Below are positions 1 through 11,400 of a stretch of DNA of 42,366 bases, piece after piece. The DNA lies in the NCBI GenBank assembly GCA_018240505.1, contig JAFEFQ010000247.1, forward strand, positions 1 through 42,366, written 5' to 3'. Below the pieces are notes generated by a model that saw nothing but the letters and a program-made list of their open reading frames with translations, was not told where the DNA came from and made no database searches. Made by a program: the position numbers and the translations under genes. The DNA is from Pseudomonadota bacterium (lineage in GTDB: Bacteria; Pseudomonadota; Gammaproteobacteria; Xanthomonadales; Rhodanobacteraceae). Within the stretch, counting starts at the first letter, position 1. Every line of letters starts with the position of its first letter.

Positions 1-2
1 AC

Positions 3-1127
<1,125 letters not shown>

Positions 1128-1158
1128 TTATCCGCACCAGGGGCATGTGCGCATAACT

Positions 1159-1206
1159 GCCCGCGTTCGAGCCGCGCATGCGCGCAGCTCAACGCGGGCG
1201 TTTTTG
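1159..1206 (+). terminator. Rho-independent terminator after dnaK
   Basis: A perfect 9-bp stem (GCCCGCGTT at 1159-1167, AACGCGGGC at 1191-1199) is followed by GTTTTTG. The loop is itself partly self-complementary. It sits 31 bases after the dnaK stop and before the next gene. Confidence 0.85.
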
Positions 1207-1265
1207 TGGGGGTGGCCCGGGTGCGGACGTGATGCCGGAACCTGCCGTCAATGGGGAGTGGGACG

Positions 1266-1868
1266 ATGGAAAAAAACCGGCTTGAAGCATTCACCGACGG
1301 CGTGATCGCCGTGATCATCACGATCATGGTGCTCGAGCTGAAGCCGCCGCACGAGGCCACGTGGCAGTCGCTGCTCGGCAACTGGCCGGTGTTCCTGAGT
1401 TACGTGCTGAGCTTCGTCTATGTCGGCATCTACTGGAACAATCACCACCATCTGATGCAGCTCGTGGAGCGCATCGACGGCAAGGTCATGTGGGCGAACC
1501 TGCACTTTCTGTTCTGGTTGTCGCTGTTTCCGTTCGCGACCGCCTGGTTGAACGAAGCGCATGGCGAGCATAGCCAGTTCCCCGCGCCATTGCCGACGGC
1601 CATTTATGGAATCGTTCTGCTGATGACGGCGCTTTCGTGGATTCCGCTCGCACGCTTTCTCGTCCACTGCAACGGCGGGCCCGGTTGCGCATTGGCGCGC
1701 GCGCTGGCGAGCGGCTGGAAGGAAATCATTTCCCCGATTCTCTACCTCATCGCCATTGTGCTGGCGAATTTCGCGCCCATTGTGTCGTGTGTGCTGTACG
1801 CGGCCGTTGCGGCGATCTGGTTCGTCCCCGACCGGCGCATCGAAAACCACGTGATGGCCAACAAGTGA
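1266..1868 (+). CDS. TMEM175 family (DUF1211) membrane protein
   Basis: A 200-residue integral membrane protein of the TMEM175/DUF1211 family, whose characterised members are potassium channels. The family hallmark near the N-terminus (R-x-x-x-F-[ST]-D-G-V) is seen as [12 protein letters not shown] at residues 5-16 in the first membrane helix. Several further hydrophobic helices follow. An upstream ATG at 1251 is in frame, but GGGGAG at 1253-1258 is a good ribosome binding site for the ATG at 1266, so the later start is preferred. It lies between the dnaK terminator and dnaJ, 16 bases before the dnaJ start, so dnaJ is probably co-transcribed with it. Ion selectivity cannot be read from the sequence. 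Confidence 0.85.
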   Translation: MEKNRLEAFTDGVIAVIITIMVLELKPPHEATWQSLLGNWPVFLSYVLSFVYVGIYWNNHHHLMQLVERIDGKVMWANLHFLFWLSLFPFATAWLNEAHGEHSQFPAPLPTAIYGIVLLMTALSWIPLARFLVHCNGGPGCALARALASGWKEIISPILYLIAIVLANFAPIVSCVLYAAVAAIWFVPDRRIENHVMANK

Positions 1869-1884
1869 TCGAGTTTCCAATTCC

Positions 1885-3003
1885 ATGAGCAAACGTTGTT
1901 ACTACGAAGTCCTGTCGGTCGAGCGCACGGCAAGCGACGGTGAATTGAAGACCGCGTTTCGTCGCCTGGCGATGAAATACCATCCCGACCGCAATCCGGG
2001 CGACAAGGATTGCGAGGCGCATTTCAAGGAAGCCAAGGAAGCCTACGAGGTGCTCGGCGACGCGCAGAAGCGCGCCATGTACGATCGCCACGGTCATGCC
2101 GCGTTCGAACACGGCGCGGGCGGCGGAGGCGGCGGATTCCATGCCGACGTCGGCGACATCTTCGGCGATATCTTCTCCGACATCTTCGGCGGCGGCCGCG
2201 GCGGCCGTCAGCGGCGCGGTTCCGACCTGCGCTACATGCTCGATCTCGATCTCGAAGAGGCCGTGTTCGGCATCGAGAAGACGATCGACGTGCCGACCCT
2301 CGCCGCCTGCGGCAAATGCGATGGCTCGGGCTCGGCCGACGGCAAGCTTTCCAGTTGCACCACCTGCCAGGGGCATGGCCGCGTGCGCATGCAGAACGGC
2401 ATCTTCTCGATCCAGCAGGCCTGCCCGCACTGCGGCGGCAGCGGCAAGACGATAGCCAATCCGTGCAAGACCTGTCGCGGCGAAGGCCGCGTGCGCCAGG
2501 AAAAGCATCTGGAAGTGAAGATCCCGGCCGGCGTCGACAGCGGCGACCGCATCCGCCTGTCCGGGGAAGGCGAGGCCGGTCCCGCCGGCGCGCCGGCAGG
2601 CGACCTCTACGTCGAAGTGCAAGTGCGCGAGCATGCGATCTTCCAGCGCCAGCAGGACGATCTCTACTGCGAGGTGCCGATCCGCTTCTCGCAGGCCGCG
2701 CTCGGCGCCGAGCTCGAGGTGCCCACGCTCGGCGGCGAGGCGTCGATCAAGATCCCCGCGGAGACGCAGACCGGCAAGCTGTTCAAGCTGCGCGGCAAGG
2801 GCGTGCGCAACGTGCGCAGCGGCCATGTCGGCGACCTGCTCTGTCGCGTCGTCGTCGAAACCCCGATCAAGCTCAGCAAGCAACAGCGCGAACTGCTGCA
2901 GCAGTTCGAGGACAGCTTCGGCGACGACCCTGCCGCGCACACGCCGCGGGCGTCGTCCTGGCTGGACAGCGTCAAGCAGTTCTGGGACCGCGTGACGACC
3001 TGA
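1885..3003 (+). CDS. dnaJ: Chaperone protein DnaJ (Hsp40)
   Basis: Co-chaperone that delivers unfolded substrates to DnaK and stimulates its ATPase. All type I DnaJ parts are visible in 372 residues, the usual length: a J domain with the HPD motif at residues 33-35, a Gly-rich linker with [14 protein letters not shown], four CxxCxGxG zinc repeats ([32 protein letters not shown]), and the C-terminal substrate-binding beta domains. The start ATG has only a weak Shine-Dalgarno sequence. The DnaK-DnaJ order is the usual one, but a membrane-protein gene and a terminator lie between them here. Confidence 0.98.
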   Translation: MSKRCYYEVLSVERTASDGELKTAFRRLAMKYHPDRNPGDKDCEAHFKEAKEAYEVLGDAQKRAMYDRHGHAAFEHGAGGGGGGFHADVGDIFGDIFSDIFGGGRGGRQRRGSDLRYMLDLDLEEAVFGIEKTIDVPTLAACGKCDGSGSADGKLSSCTTCQGHGRVRMQNGIFSIQQACPHCGGSGKTIANPCKTCRGEGRVRQEKHLEVKIPAGVDSGDRIRLSGEGEAGPAGAPAGDLYVEVQVREHAIFQRQQDDLYCEVPIRFSQAALGAELEVPTLGGEASIKIPAETQTGKLFKLRGKGVRNVRSGHVGDLLCRVVVETPIKLSKQQRELLQQFEDSFGDDPAAHTPRASSWLDSVKQFWDRVTT

Positions 3004-3050
3004 TTTCCCGCCCCTTCTCCGCGCAGGAGAAGGAAGGCTAAGATGTCGGC

Positions 3051-3866
3051 ATGTCCGACCTCGTCAATATCGTCGTCTACGGGGCCGCCGGCCGCATGGG
3101 CCAGGCGGTGGTCCGCAGCGTGCTCGAATCGAAACGGGCGCAACTGTCCGCGGCGCTCGTGCGGCCCCGATCGGGGCTGGCCGACGAACCGCTCGACCGC
3201 GTATTCGGCGCGCTGCCGCGCGATGTCGATTTCGCCACTTCGCTCGACCCCGACGTGCCCTGCGACGTGCTCGTCGATTTCAGCGGTCCGATCGCGCTGG
3301 ATGCGGCGCTCGCGCTCGCGGTGCAGCGGCGCGCGGCTTTCGTCAGCGGCACGACCGGCCTGCACGATGCGCAGCGCGCGGCCCTGGACAGCGCCGCAAG
3401 GACGATCCCGGTGCTGTGGGCGTCCAATTTCAGCCTCGGTGTGGCGATGCTCGCGCGCATGGCGCGCCGCGTGGCGGAGGCTCTGCCGGACTGGGATTGC
3501 GAGATCGTCGAACTCCACCACAGCCGCAAACAGGATGCGCCCTCGGGCACCGCGTTGATGCTCGGCGCTGCCGTCGCCGAAGGCCGCAAGATTGCACTGC
3601 ACGAGCACGCGCGCTACGAGCGTCATGGTCAGATCGGCGCGCGTCCGCCGGACGAGATCGGATTCGCCACGCTGCGCGGCGGCGACGTCGCCGGCGAGCA
3701 CACGGTTTTCTTTGCCAGCGAAGGCGAACGCATCGAGCTCATGCACCGCGCGACCAACCGCGACATCTTCGCGCGCGGCGCGCTCGCCGCCGCGATCTGG
3801 CTGGCCGGACGCGAGCCGGGTACCTACAGCTTCGATCAGGTGCTCGCGCCGAAAGACACGATCTAG
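3051..3866 (+). CDS. dapB: 4-hydroxy-tetrahydrodipicolinate reductase
   Basis: Reduces the dihydrodipicolinate-type intermediate with NAD(P)H in the diaminopimelate/lysine pathway, supplying meso-DAP for peptidoglycan. The 271-residue protein has the N-terminal nucleotide-binding loop (VYGAAGRMGQ), the VDFSGP and SGTTGL segments, and the catalytic/substrate signature ELHHSRKQDAPSGTA with its His pair, Lys and DAPSGTA loop. An AAGGAAGG ribosome binding site lies at 3030-3037; an ATG at 3043 is out of frame, so 3051 is the start. It follows dnaJ by 47 bases and converges with the gene at 3886-4602. A 12-bp palindrome (GGGCTGCAGCCC, 3866-3877) marks the junction but lacks a T-tract. Confidence 0.97.
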   Translation: MSDLVNIVVYGAAGRMGQAVVRSVLESKRAQLSAALVRPRSGLADEPLDRVFGALPRDVDFATSLDPDVPCDVLVDFSGPIALDAALALAVQRRAAFVSGTTGLHDAQRAALDSAARTIPVLWASNFSLGVAMLARMARRVAEALPDWDCEIVELHHSRKQDAPSGTALMLGAAVAEGRKIALHEHARYERHGQIGARPPDEIGFATLRGGDVAGEHTVFFASEGERIELMHRATNRDIFARGALAAAIWLAGREPGTYSFDQVLAPKDTI

Positions 3867-3885
3867 GGCTGCAGCCCGCGCGCGC

Positions 3886-4602
3886 TCAGTCCTTGTGCGC
3901 GGCGTTCTTGTCGCGGCCGGCGCCGAACTTCCGGTCGAGCGAGCCGAACAGCTTCTTGAATACGCGCGACAGCTTGCCGCGCTGGGTCTTGCGCAGTTTC
4001 TCGTCCTCGCTGGTCAGCCATGCGATCTGGATCACGCGGCGCTCGCCTTCGTGCGGCAGGTGGCCGTGGAAGGAGTTGTCGGCGCGGCGGAACACGACGA
4101 AATTGCCGTACAGCGGCCTGATCTCGGGCGCGGCGAGGTCGTCGATGTCGTCGATGCGGTTGAGGAAGCGCAGGCAGCCCTCACTGGTGTCCGGCCACGA
4201 CGGCGCGAGATAGAGCAGGGCGGTGGCGACTTTCGAGCGGCTGTCGGTGTGGATCGTGCCGTGGCGCTTGTTGAGGTAGCGGCACAGCGTGATCAGCGTC
4301 GGGTACTCGCCGAGATGGTCGATGCCGAGACGCGCGCCGACCGCACTGGCGACGGCGGGATCGGTGAGTTGCCGGATCAGCGCGTTCATGCTCGGACCGC
4401 AGTCCTTCTCCTCGTATGGAAAGAAGCCGGCACTCGAGTACTTCGGGAAATCGCGGTCGAACTCGGCCGCCGCCGCCTGCGGCAATTGGTCGCGAGCCAC
4501 GAGGAAGTGGAACGGTGTTGCGCGCACCAGCGTGTCGGCGCGGTCCAGGTGCGCCGGGTCGAACAGCATGGGCGATGCGATTGCGGAGGATGCGGCGGAC
4601 AT
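3886..4602 (-). CDS. 2OG-Fe(II) oxygenase family protein
   Basis: A 238-residue cytoplasmic protein resembling 2-oxoglutarate/Fe(II)-dependent dioxygenases of the prolyl-hydroxylase type. The iron-binding facial triad is visible as HTD (His118, Asp120) and a distal His in FHGH (His179 or His181), followed by the 2OG-binding Arg in GERRVIQ (Arg188/189). The region between folds as the expected double-stranded beta helix (ATALLYLAPSW, GCLRFLN, GNFVVFRR). The C-terminal tail is basic and Lys-rich. It is transcribed against dapB and divergently from carA. The substrate cannot be deduced; protein, small-molecule or lipid hydroxylation are all possible. Confidence 0.8.
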   Translation of the reverse strand: MSAASSAIASPMLFDPAHLDRADTLVRATPFHFLVARDQLPQAAAAEFDRDFPKYSSAGFFPYEEKDCGPSMNALIRQLTDPAVASAVGARLGIDHLGEYPTLITLCRYLNKRHGTIHTDSRSKVATALLYLAPSWPDTSEGCLRFLNRIDDIDDLAAPEIRPLYGNFVVFRRADNSFHGHLPHEGERRVIQIAWLTSEDEKLRKTQRGKLSRVFKKLFGSLDRKFGAGRDKNAAHKD

Positions 4603-4790
4603 GGAAAAACCTGTTTTGCGGATTCCGGGATTTTAGCGCCATCGAGGCGGAGAATCCCTCGCGACGCCGTCGCCGCGATGGACACGGAGCCCCCCACGCC
4701 GGTATCATTCGTACTCGCCCGCAACCCGCCCACGGTCCCGAGTTTCTCAGGTCCGCGGGTAACGCTGCATCCAGAGGTTGCGCGTACTTT

Positions 4791-4846
4791 CGCGAGCATC
4801 CGTGCTCGTGGGAGTCAAAAGCGGTCATCCATGGCCGCACTTTTCG
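4791..4846 (+). repeat. Double-hairpin dispersed repeat, copy A (upstream of carA)
   Basis: First stem CGAGCA/TGCTCG (4793-4798, 4803-4808) with a TCCG loop. Then GTCAAAA and a second stem GCGGTCA-TCCA-TGGCCGC (4821-4838, one G-U pair), followed by ACTTTTC. The second half matches copies at 11951-12009 and, inverted, at 21084-21140. It ends about 22 bases before the carA start codon and looks terminator-like on the plus strand. Confidence 0.75.
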
Positions 4847-4867
4847 AAAAAGCAGGCGACGCAACAC

Positions 4868-6001
4868 ATGATTCCAGCCATCCTCGCTCTCGCAGACGGC
4901 ACGATCTTCCGCGGCATCTCCATCGGCGCCGAGGGCGAGACCGTCGGCGAGGTCGTGTTCAATACCGCGATCACGGGTTATCAGGAAATCCTGACCGACC
5001 CGTCCTACGCGCGCCAGATCGTCACGCTGACCTACCCGCACATCGGCAACACCGGCGCCAATGCGGTCGACGAGGAATCGGACAAGGTGCAGGCCGCGGG
5101 CCTCGTGATTCGCGACCTGCCGCGCCTCGCCAGCAACTGGCGCTCGACCGAGTCCCTCGACGCCTATCTTCGCCGCCACGGCATCGTCGCGATCGCCGAC
5201 ATCGATACGCGCGCGCTGACGCGCCTGCTGCGCGACAAGGGCGCGCAAGCCGGCTGCATCCTTGCCGGGGCCGATGTGTCCGACGAGCGCGCGCTGGCCG
5301 CGGCGCGTGCATTCCCGGGCCTCGCCGGCATGGATCTGGCCAAGGTCGTCACCACACCGAAACCGTACCGCTTCGATGCGGGCAGCTACGATCTCGACCT
5401 CACCGCGTTCGCCGCCGTGCCTGGCAAGCACCATGTCGTCGCCTATGACTTCGGCGTGAAGAAGAACATCCTGCGCATGCTCGTCGACCGCGGTTGCACG
5501 CTGACGGTCGTGCCGGCGCAAACGCCCATCTCGGATGTGCTCGCGCTGAAGCCCGACGGCGTGTTCCTGTCGAACGGCCCCGGCGATCCGGAGCCCTGCG
5601 ATTACGCGATCGCGGCGACGCGCGAAGTCATCAAGCGCAAGATCCCGCTGTTCGGCATCTGCCTCGGCCACCAGATCATGGGCCTCGCCCTCGGCGGCAA
5701 GACGCTGAAGATGAAGTTCGGCCACCACGGCGCGAACCATCCGGTCAAGGACCACGACGACGGCCGCGTGCTCGTCACCTCGCAGAACCACGGCTTCGCC
5801 GTCGATCCGGCAACGCTGCCCGCGAACGCGCGCATCACGCACACCTCGCTGTTCGACGGCTCGCTGCAGGGCTTCGCGCTGACCGACGCACCGGCGTTCT
5901 GCTTCCAGGGCCACCCGGAAGCGAGTCCGGGTCCGCACGACATCGGCTACCTGTTCGATCGATTCGTCAGTTCCATGCAGGCAGCAGTAAAAGCGGCGTA
6001 G
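4868..6001 (+). CDS. carA: Carbamoyl-phosphate synthase small subunit
   Basis: Glutaminase subunit that hydrolyses glutamine and channels ammonia to CarB for carbamoyl phosphate, the precursor of arginine and pyrimidines. The 377-residue protein has the N-terminal CarA domain ([32 protein letters not shown]) and a class I glutamine amidotransferase domain. The catalytic triad is Cys265 in GICLGHQ, with His349 and Glu351 in QGHPEAS. The frame is open further upstream, but that part encodes the dispersed repeat, and alignment to the family places the start at the ATG at 4868. There is no good Shine-Dalgarno there. The partner carB lies 505 bases downstream, an unusually long gap. Confidence 0.97.
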   Translation: MIPAILALADGTIFRGISIGAEGETVGEVVFNTAITGYQEILTDPSYARQIVTLTYPHIGNTGANAVDEESDKVQAAGLVIRDLPRLASNWRSTESLDAYLRRHGIVAIADIDTRALTRLLRDKGAQAGCILAGADVSDERALAAARAFPGLAGMDLAKVVTTPKPYRFDAGSYDLDLTAFAAVPGKHHVVAYDFGVKKNILRMLVDRGCTLTVVPAQTPISDVLALKPDGVFLSNGPGDPEPCDYAIAATREVIKRKIPLFGICLGHQIMGLALGGKTLKMKFGHHGANHPVKDHDDGRVLVTSQNHGFAVDPATLPANARITHTSLFDGSLQGFALTDAPAFCFQGHPEASPGPHDIGYLFDRFVSSMQAAVKAA

Positions 6002-6191
6002 TGCGGGCTGCTCTTGCTGATGTTTTTGATCTTCGGGCCCCGTTTGCCGCGGCGAAGGCATGACGGAAACGTCCGCAGGATCGCGCGCACGAGGCGCGCG
6101 AGTTCGTTGCACGTACAGGGATGTGCGTTCAACGAACCCCGGCATGCCTTCGCGAACCGCCGCAGGCGGCGCGGCATCCGGGGTGTGTTTC

Positions 6192-6227
6192 TTTGCTTAC
6201 TTTCCTTGCACAAGCAAAGAAAGTAAG
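6192..6227. repeat. Two mutually exclusive overlapping hairpins
   Basis: CTTACTTTC at 6196-6204 pairs perfectly with GAAAGTAAG at 6219-6227. TTTGCTT at 6192-6198 pairs perfectly with AAGCAAA at 6212-6218. The two stems share CTT at 6196-6198, so only one can form fully at a time. Confidence 0.7.
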
Positions 6228-6284
6228 CCGTGCGCGGGATGCGCGCGGAAAACCGAATGGATGCGGGTGAAAGGAATCAAAAAC

Positions 6285-6315
6285 TGGATTCCCCAGAAGC
6301 ATGCGGGAATGACGA
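6285..6315. repeat. REP-like palindromic element, degenerate copy
   Basis: Begins TGGATTCCCC and ends GGGAATGACGA, matching the ends of the element at 6464-6491 with a diverged centre. Read on the minus strand it gives the familiar 'IPA...GIQ' type of translated repeat. Confidence 0.6.
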
Positions 6316-6324
6316 ACAAAAAAC

Positions 6325-6344
6325 GGGCTCGATAAATCGAGCCC
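6325..6344 (-). repeat. Perfect 9-bp hairpin, terminator-like on the minus strand
   Basis: GGGCTCGAT (6325-6333), loop AA, ATCGAGCCC (6336-6344). On the minus strand the stem is followed by GTTTTTTG, the form of an intrinsic terminator, although no minus-strand gene is present to be terminated. Confidence 0.6.
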
Positions 6345-6388
6345 CTACATCCCGCTTTGGCGGAACCGTGAAGGCAGGATGCCGAAAC

Positions 6389-6414
6389 GAACATTCGCGT
6401 AGCGAATGGCCCGA
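6389..6414 (+). repeat. Short palindromic repeat shared with the AlkZ-like gene
   Basis: Contains ATTCGC-GTA-GCGAAT. It matches 26988-27013, inside a coding region, at 22 of 26 positions. Confidence 0.5.
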
Positions 6415-6463
6415 AGGGCGAGCGCCGGGAAGGCGCGAGTAGTGACGAGCAAAGAGCAAGAAT

Positions 6464-6491
6464 TGGATTCCCGCCTTCGCGGGAATGACGA
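6464..6491. repeat. REP-like palindromic element, full copy
   Basis: TGGATTCCCGC, a short centre, then GCGGGAATGACGA. It is the widespread intergenic element that on the minus strand reads RHSREGGNP. It ends 15 bases before the carB start codon. Confidence 0.65.
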
Positions 6492-6506
6492 GCGAGAGAG
6501 TAAAAA

Positions 6507-9752
<3,246 letters not shown>

Positions 9753-9788
9753 CTGCTGCGCTCGGTAGCTTGCGCGCCGGCGGTGCTC

Positions 9789-9823
9789 GGAATCCTCATT
9801 TACTATCTGTAAACTCCGGTTCC
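9789..9823. repeat. Imperfect hairpin in the carB-greA gap
   Basis: GGAATCCTCATTTAC (9789-9803) and GTAAACTCCGGTTCC (9809-9823) form an imperfect 15-bp inverted repeat with a 5-base loop. A second, larger pairing joins GAGCCCGTGAA at the end of carB (9738-9748) with TTCACGGGCTC (9867-9877), which is followed by AAAAATT. Confidence 0.5.
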
Positions 9824-9918
9824 TGCGCTCCGGCGTCACGCAATCTACCTTCGCTCGCTACGCCAATTCACGGGCTCAAAAATTCAGATGAAGAGAAAAA
9901 ACGCATGAGTGAACAAGA

Positions 9919-10398
9919 ATGAAGCGCGCGCCGATGACCGCCAAGGGTGCCGAGCGCCTGCGCGGCGAGCTCGACCGCCTGAAGTCCGAAGAGCGCCCGC
10001 GCATCATCGCGGCGATCGCCGAGGCGCGCGCGCACGGCGACCTGAAGGAGAACGCCGAATACCATGCCGCACGTGAGCTGCAGGGTTTCATCGAAGGCCG
10101 CATCAATGAACTCGAGGCCGCGCTGAGTTTTGCCGAAGTGATCGACGTTGCGCGCCTCAATCCGAATGGCAAGATCGTGTTCGGCGCCACCGTCGAACTC
10201 GTCGAGGAAGCGAGCGGCAGTGAAGTGACCTACCAGATCGTCGGCGACCTCGAAGCCGACATCAAGCAGCGCCTGATCGCGGTCAATTCGCCTCTGGCGC
10301 GCGCGTTGATCGGCAAGAGCGAAGGCGACAGCTTCGAGTTCCAGGCGCCGAACGGCGTGAAGAGCTACGAAATCGTGACGGTGCGTTACGAGATCTGA
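9919..10398 (+). CDS. greA: Transcription elongation factor GreA
   Basis: Binds the RNA polymerase secondary channel and stimulates cleavage of backtracked transcripts. The 159 residues comprise the N-terminal coiled coil with the acidic tip loop GDLKENAEY (Asp41 and Glu44, the metal-coordinating residues of the family) and the C-terminal FKBP-like domain ([30 protein letters not shown]). Upstream, a 5-codon frame ATG AGT GAA CAA GAA TGA (9905-9922) overlaps the greA start as ATGA; no ordinary Shine-Dalgarno precedes greA itself, so coupling to it is possible. Followed closely by rpfE and recJ, probably in one transcript. Confidence 0.96.
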   Translation: MKRAPMTAKGAERLRGELDRLKSEERPRIIAAIAEARAHGDLKENAEYHAARELQGFIEGRINELEAALSFAEVIDVARLNPNGKIVFGATVELVEEASGSEVTYQIVGDLEADIKQRLIAVNSPLARALIGKSEGDSFEFQAPNGVKSYEIVTVRYEI

Positions 10399-10428
10399 TC
10401 CCGCGCGCGCCGCCATGGCGTCGTCGGG

Positions 10429-11400
10429 ATGCCCATGCGCCTGAGCCTGCTGCTCCCCGCACGCAAGCACGCCGAACGCTCCGCGGCATTGGCGCGCTGG
10501 ACCGCGCGCGGCGATCGCCCGGGTGATGCCGCGCCCGGGCGCGATATCGTGTTGCGCGAGTGTTTCGCTTTCGCCGGCGCAACGCTTCCGGTTGCCGCAC
10601 TCACGCGCAGCCTCGATGGCGACGAGGCGGACGCTGCGATATGGCTGCGTGCCGACCCGGCCTTCGTCATGGCCGATGCGGTCACGTTGCGTCTGCTGCA
10701 ATCCGGGAACATGGGGTTGCACGGCGCCGAGGTCGAGGCGTTCGCGGAAGCGCTCAGGCCGTTGTTCGGCGATGCGGGGATGCCGTTCGATGCGCCGCAT
10801 CCGCAGCGCTGGTATCTGCGCTGCGAGCGCGGCGCGAAGTTGCCGCGATTCTCGTCGCCCGACGACGCGCTCGGCGACGATCTGGCGCATCATCTTCCCG
10901 AGGGCGACGACGCGCGGCGCTGGCGCGGCCTGCTCAACGAGGCGCAGATCGTGCTGACCCAGCATCCGCTCAACGCGCAGCGTGTGCGGCGCGGTCTGCC
11001 ACCGGTGAACAGCCTGTGGATCTGGGGCGCCGGGGTGTTGCCCGAATCGGTGCGCTGCGAGTTCAACCGGGTCTGCAGCGACGACGAGGTCGTGACCGCG
11101 CTGGCGCGGCTTGCGCGCGTCGGCGACGTCTGCGGCCTCGGCGAAGCGGCCAGCCTGTTCCCGGCTGCCTTGGCCTCGTCTGCATCGGCGCGCAGCGGGG
11201 AAGAGTCCTCGATCCTGATCGATCTCGGCCGCCATCGTGACGGCGAGCGGCTCGAACGCGAATGGCTGGCTCCGATCGACGCCGCATTGAGGGGCCGCCG
11301 CGTCGGCACGCTGAACCTGTTGTTCGAAAGCGGCGAGCGTTGCGTCGTCAAACCCGTCCATCGCTGGCGTTTCTGGCGCCGCGCGAAGTCGACGGCGTGA
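10429..11400 (+). CDS. rpfE: RpfE-like protein (COG4255-type, phosphoglycerate mutase-like in some annotations)
   Basis: A 323-residue cytoplasmic protein of unknown reaction. In Xanthomonas the gene between greA and recJ is rpfE, part of the rpf (regulation of pathogenicity factors) region, and this gene holds exactly that position. The most recognisable block is QIVLTQHPLNAQRVRRG followed by PPVNSLWIWGAGVLP, characteristic of this uncharacterised family. ATG codons at 10429 and 10435 are both possible starts. The stop overlaps the recJ start as GTGA (11397-11400), implying translational coupling. The name rests on position plus the motif; the biochemical role is unknown. Confidence 0.75.
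   Translation: MPMRLSLLLPARKHAERSAALARWTARGDRPGDAAPGRDIVLRECFAFAGATLPVAALTRSLDGDEADAAIWLRADPAFVMADAVTLRLLQSGNMGLHGAEVEAFAEALRPLFGDAGMPFDAPHPQRWYLRCERGAKLPRFSSPDDALGDDLAHHLPEGDDARRWRGLLNEAQIVLTQHPLNAQRVRRGLPPVNSLWIWGAGVLPESVRCEFNRVCSDDEVVTALARLARVGDVCGLGEAASLFPAALASSASARSGEESSILIDLGRHRDGERLEREWLAPIDAALRGRRVGTLNLLFESGERCVVKPVHRWRFWRRAKSTA

Larger units (their letters stand above)
6002..6506. other. carA-carB intergenic region made of short hairpin repeats
   Basis: No gene is seen in these 505 bases. Instead at least six inverted repeats follow one another: TCGCGCGC/GCGCGCGA (6081-6101), GTTCGTTG/CAACGAAC (6102-6137), ACCCCGG/CCGGGGT (6136-6184), the CTTACTTTC/GAAAGTAAG pair (6192-6227), a GGATTCCC...GGGAAT element twice (6285-6315, 6464-6491), and GGGCTCGAT/ATCGAGCCC (6325-6344). 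Similar intergenic repeats are common in this bacterial order. carB may be read through from carA or have its own start here; no clear promoter was found. Confidence 0.7.

Noticed and set aside
4778..4867. A 30-residue N-terminal extension of CarA (…[10 protein letters not shown]…)
   Set aside because: It is the dispersed repeat in the leader read in frame; CarA homologues begin at the ATG at 4868.
4181..6145. Long minus-strand frame covering carA and part of the oxygenase gene
   Set aside because: Arg-rich low-complexity product overlapping a well-supported carA; a shadow frame.
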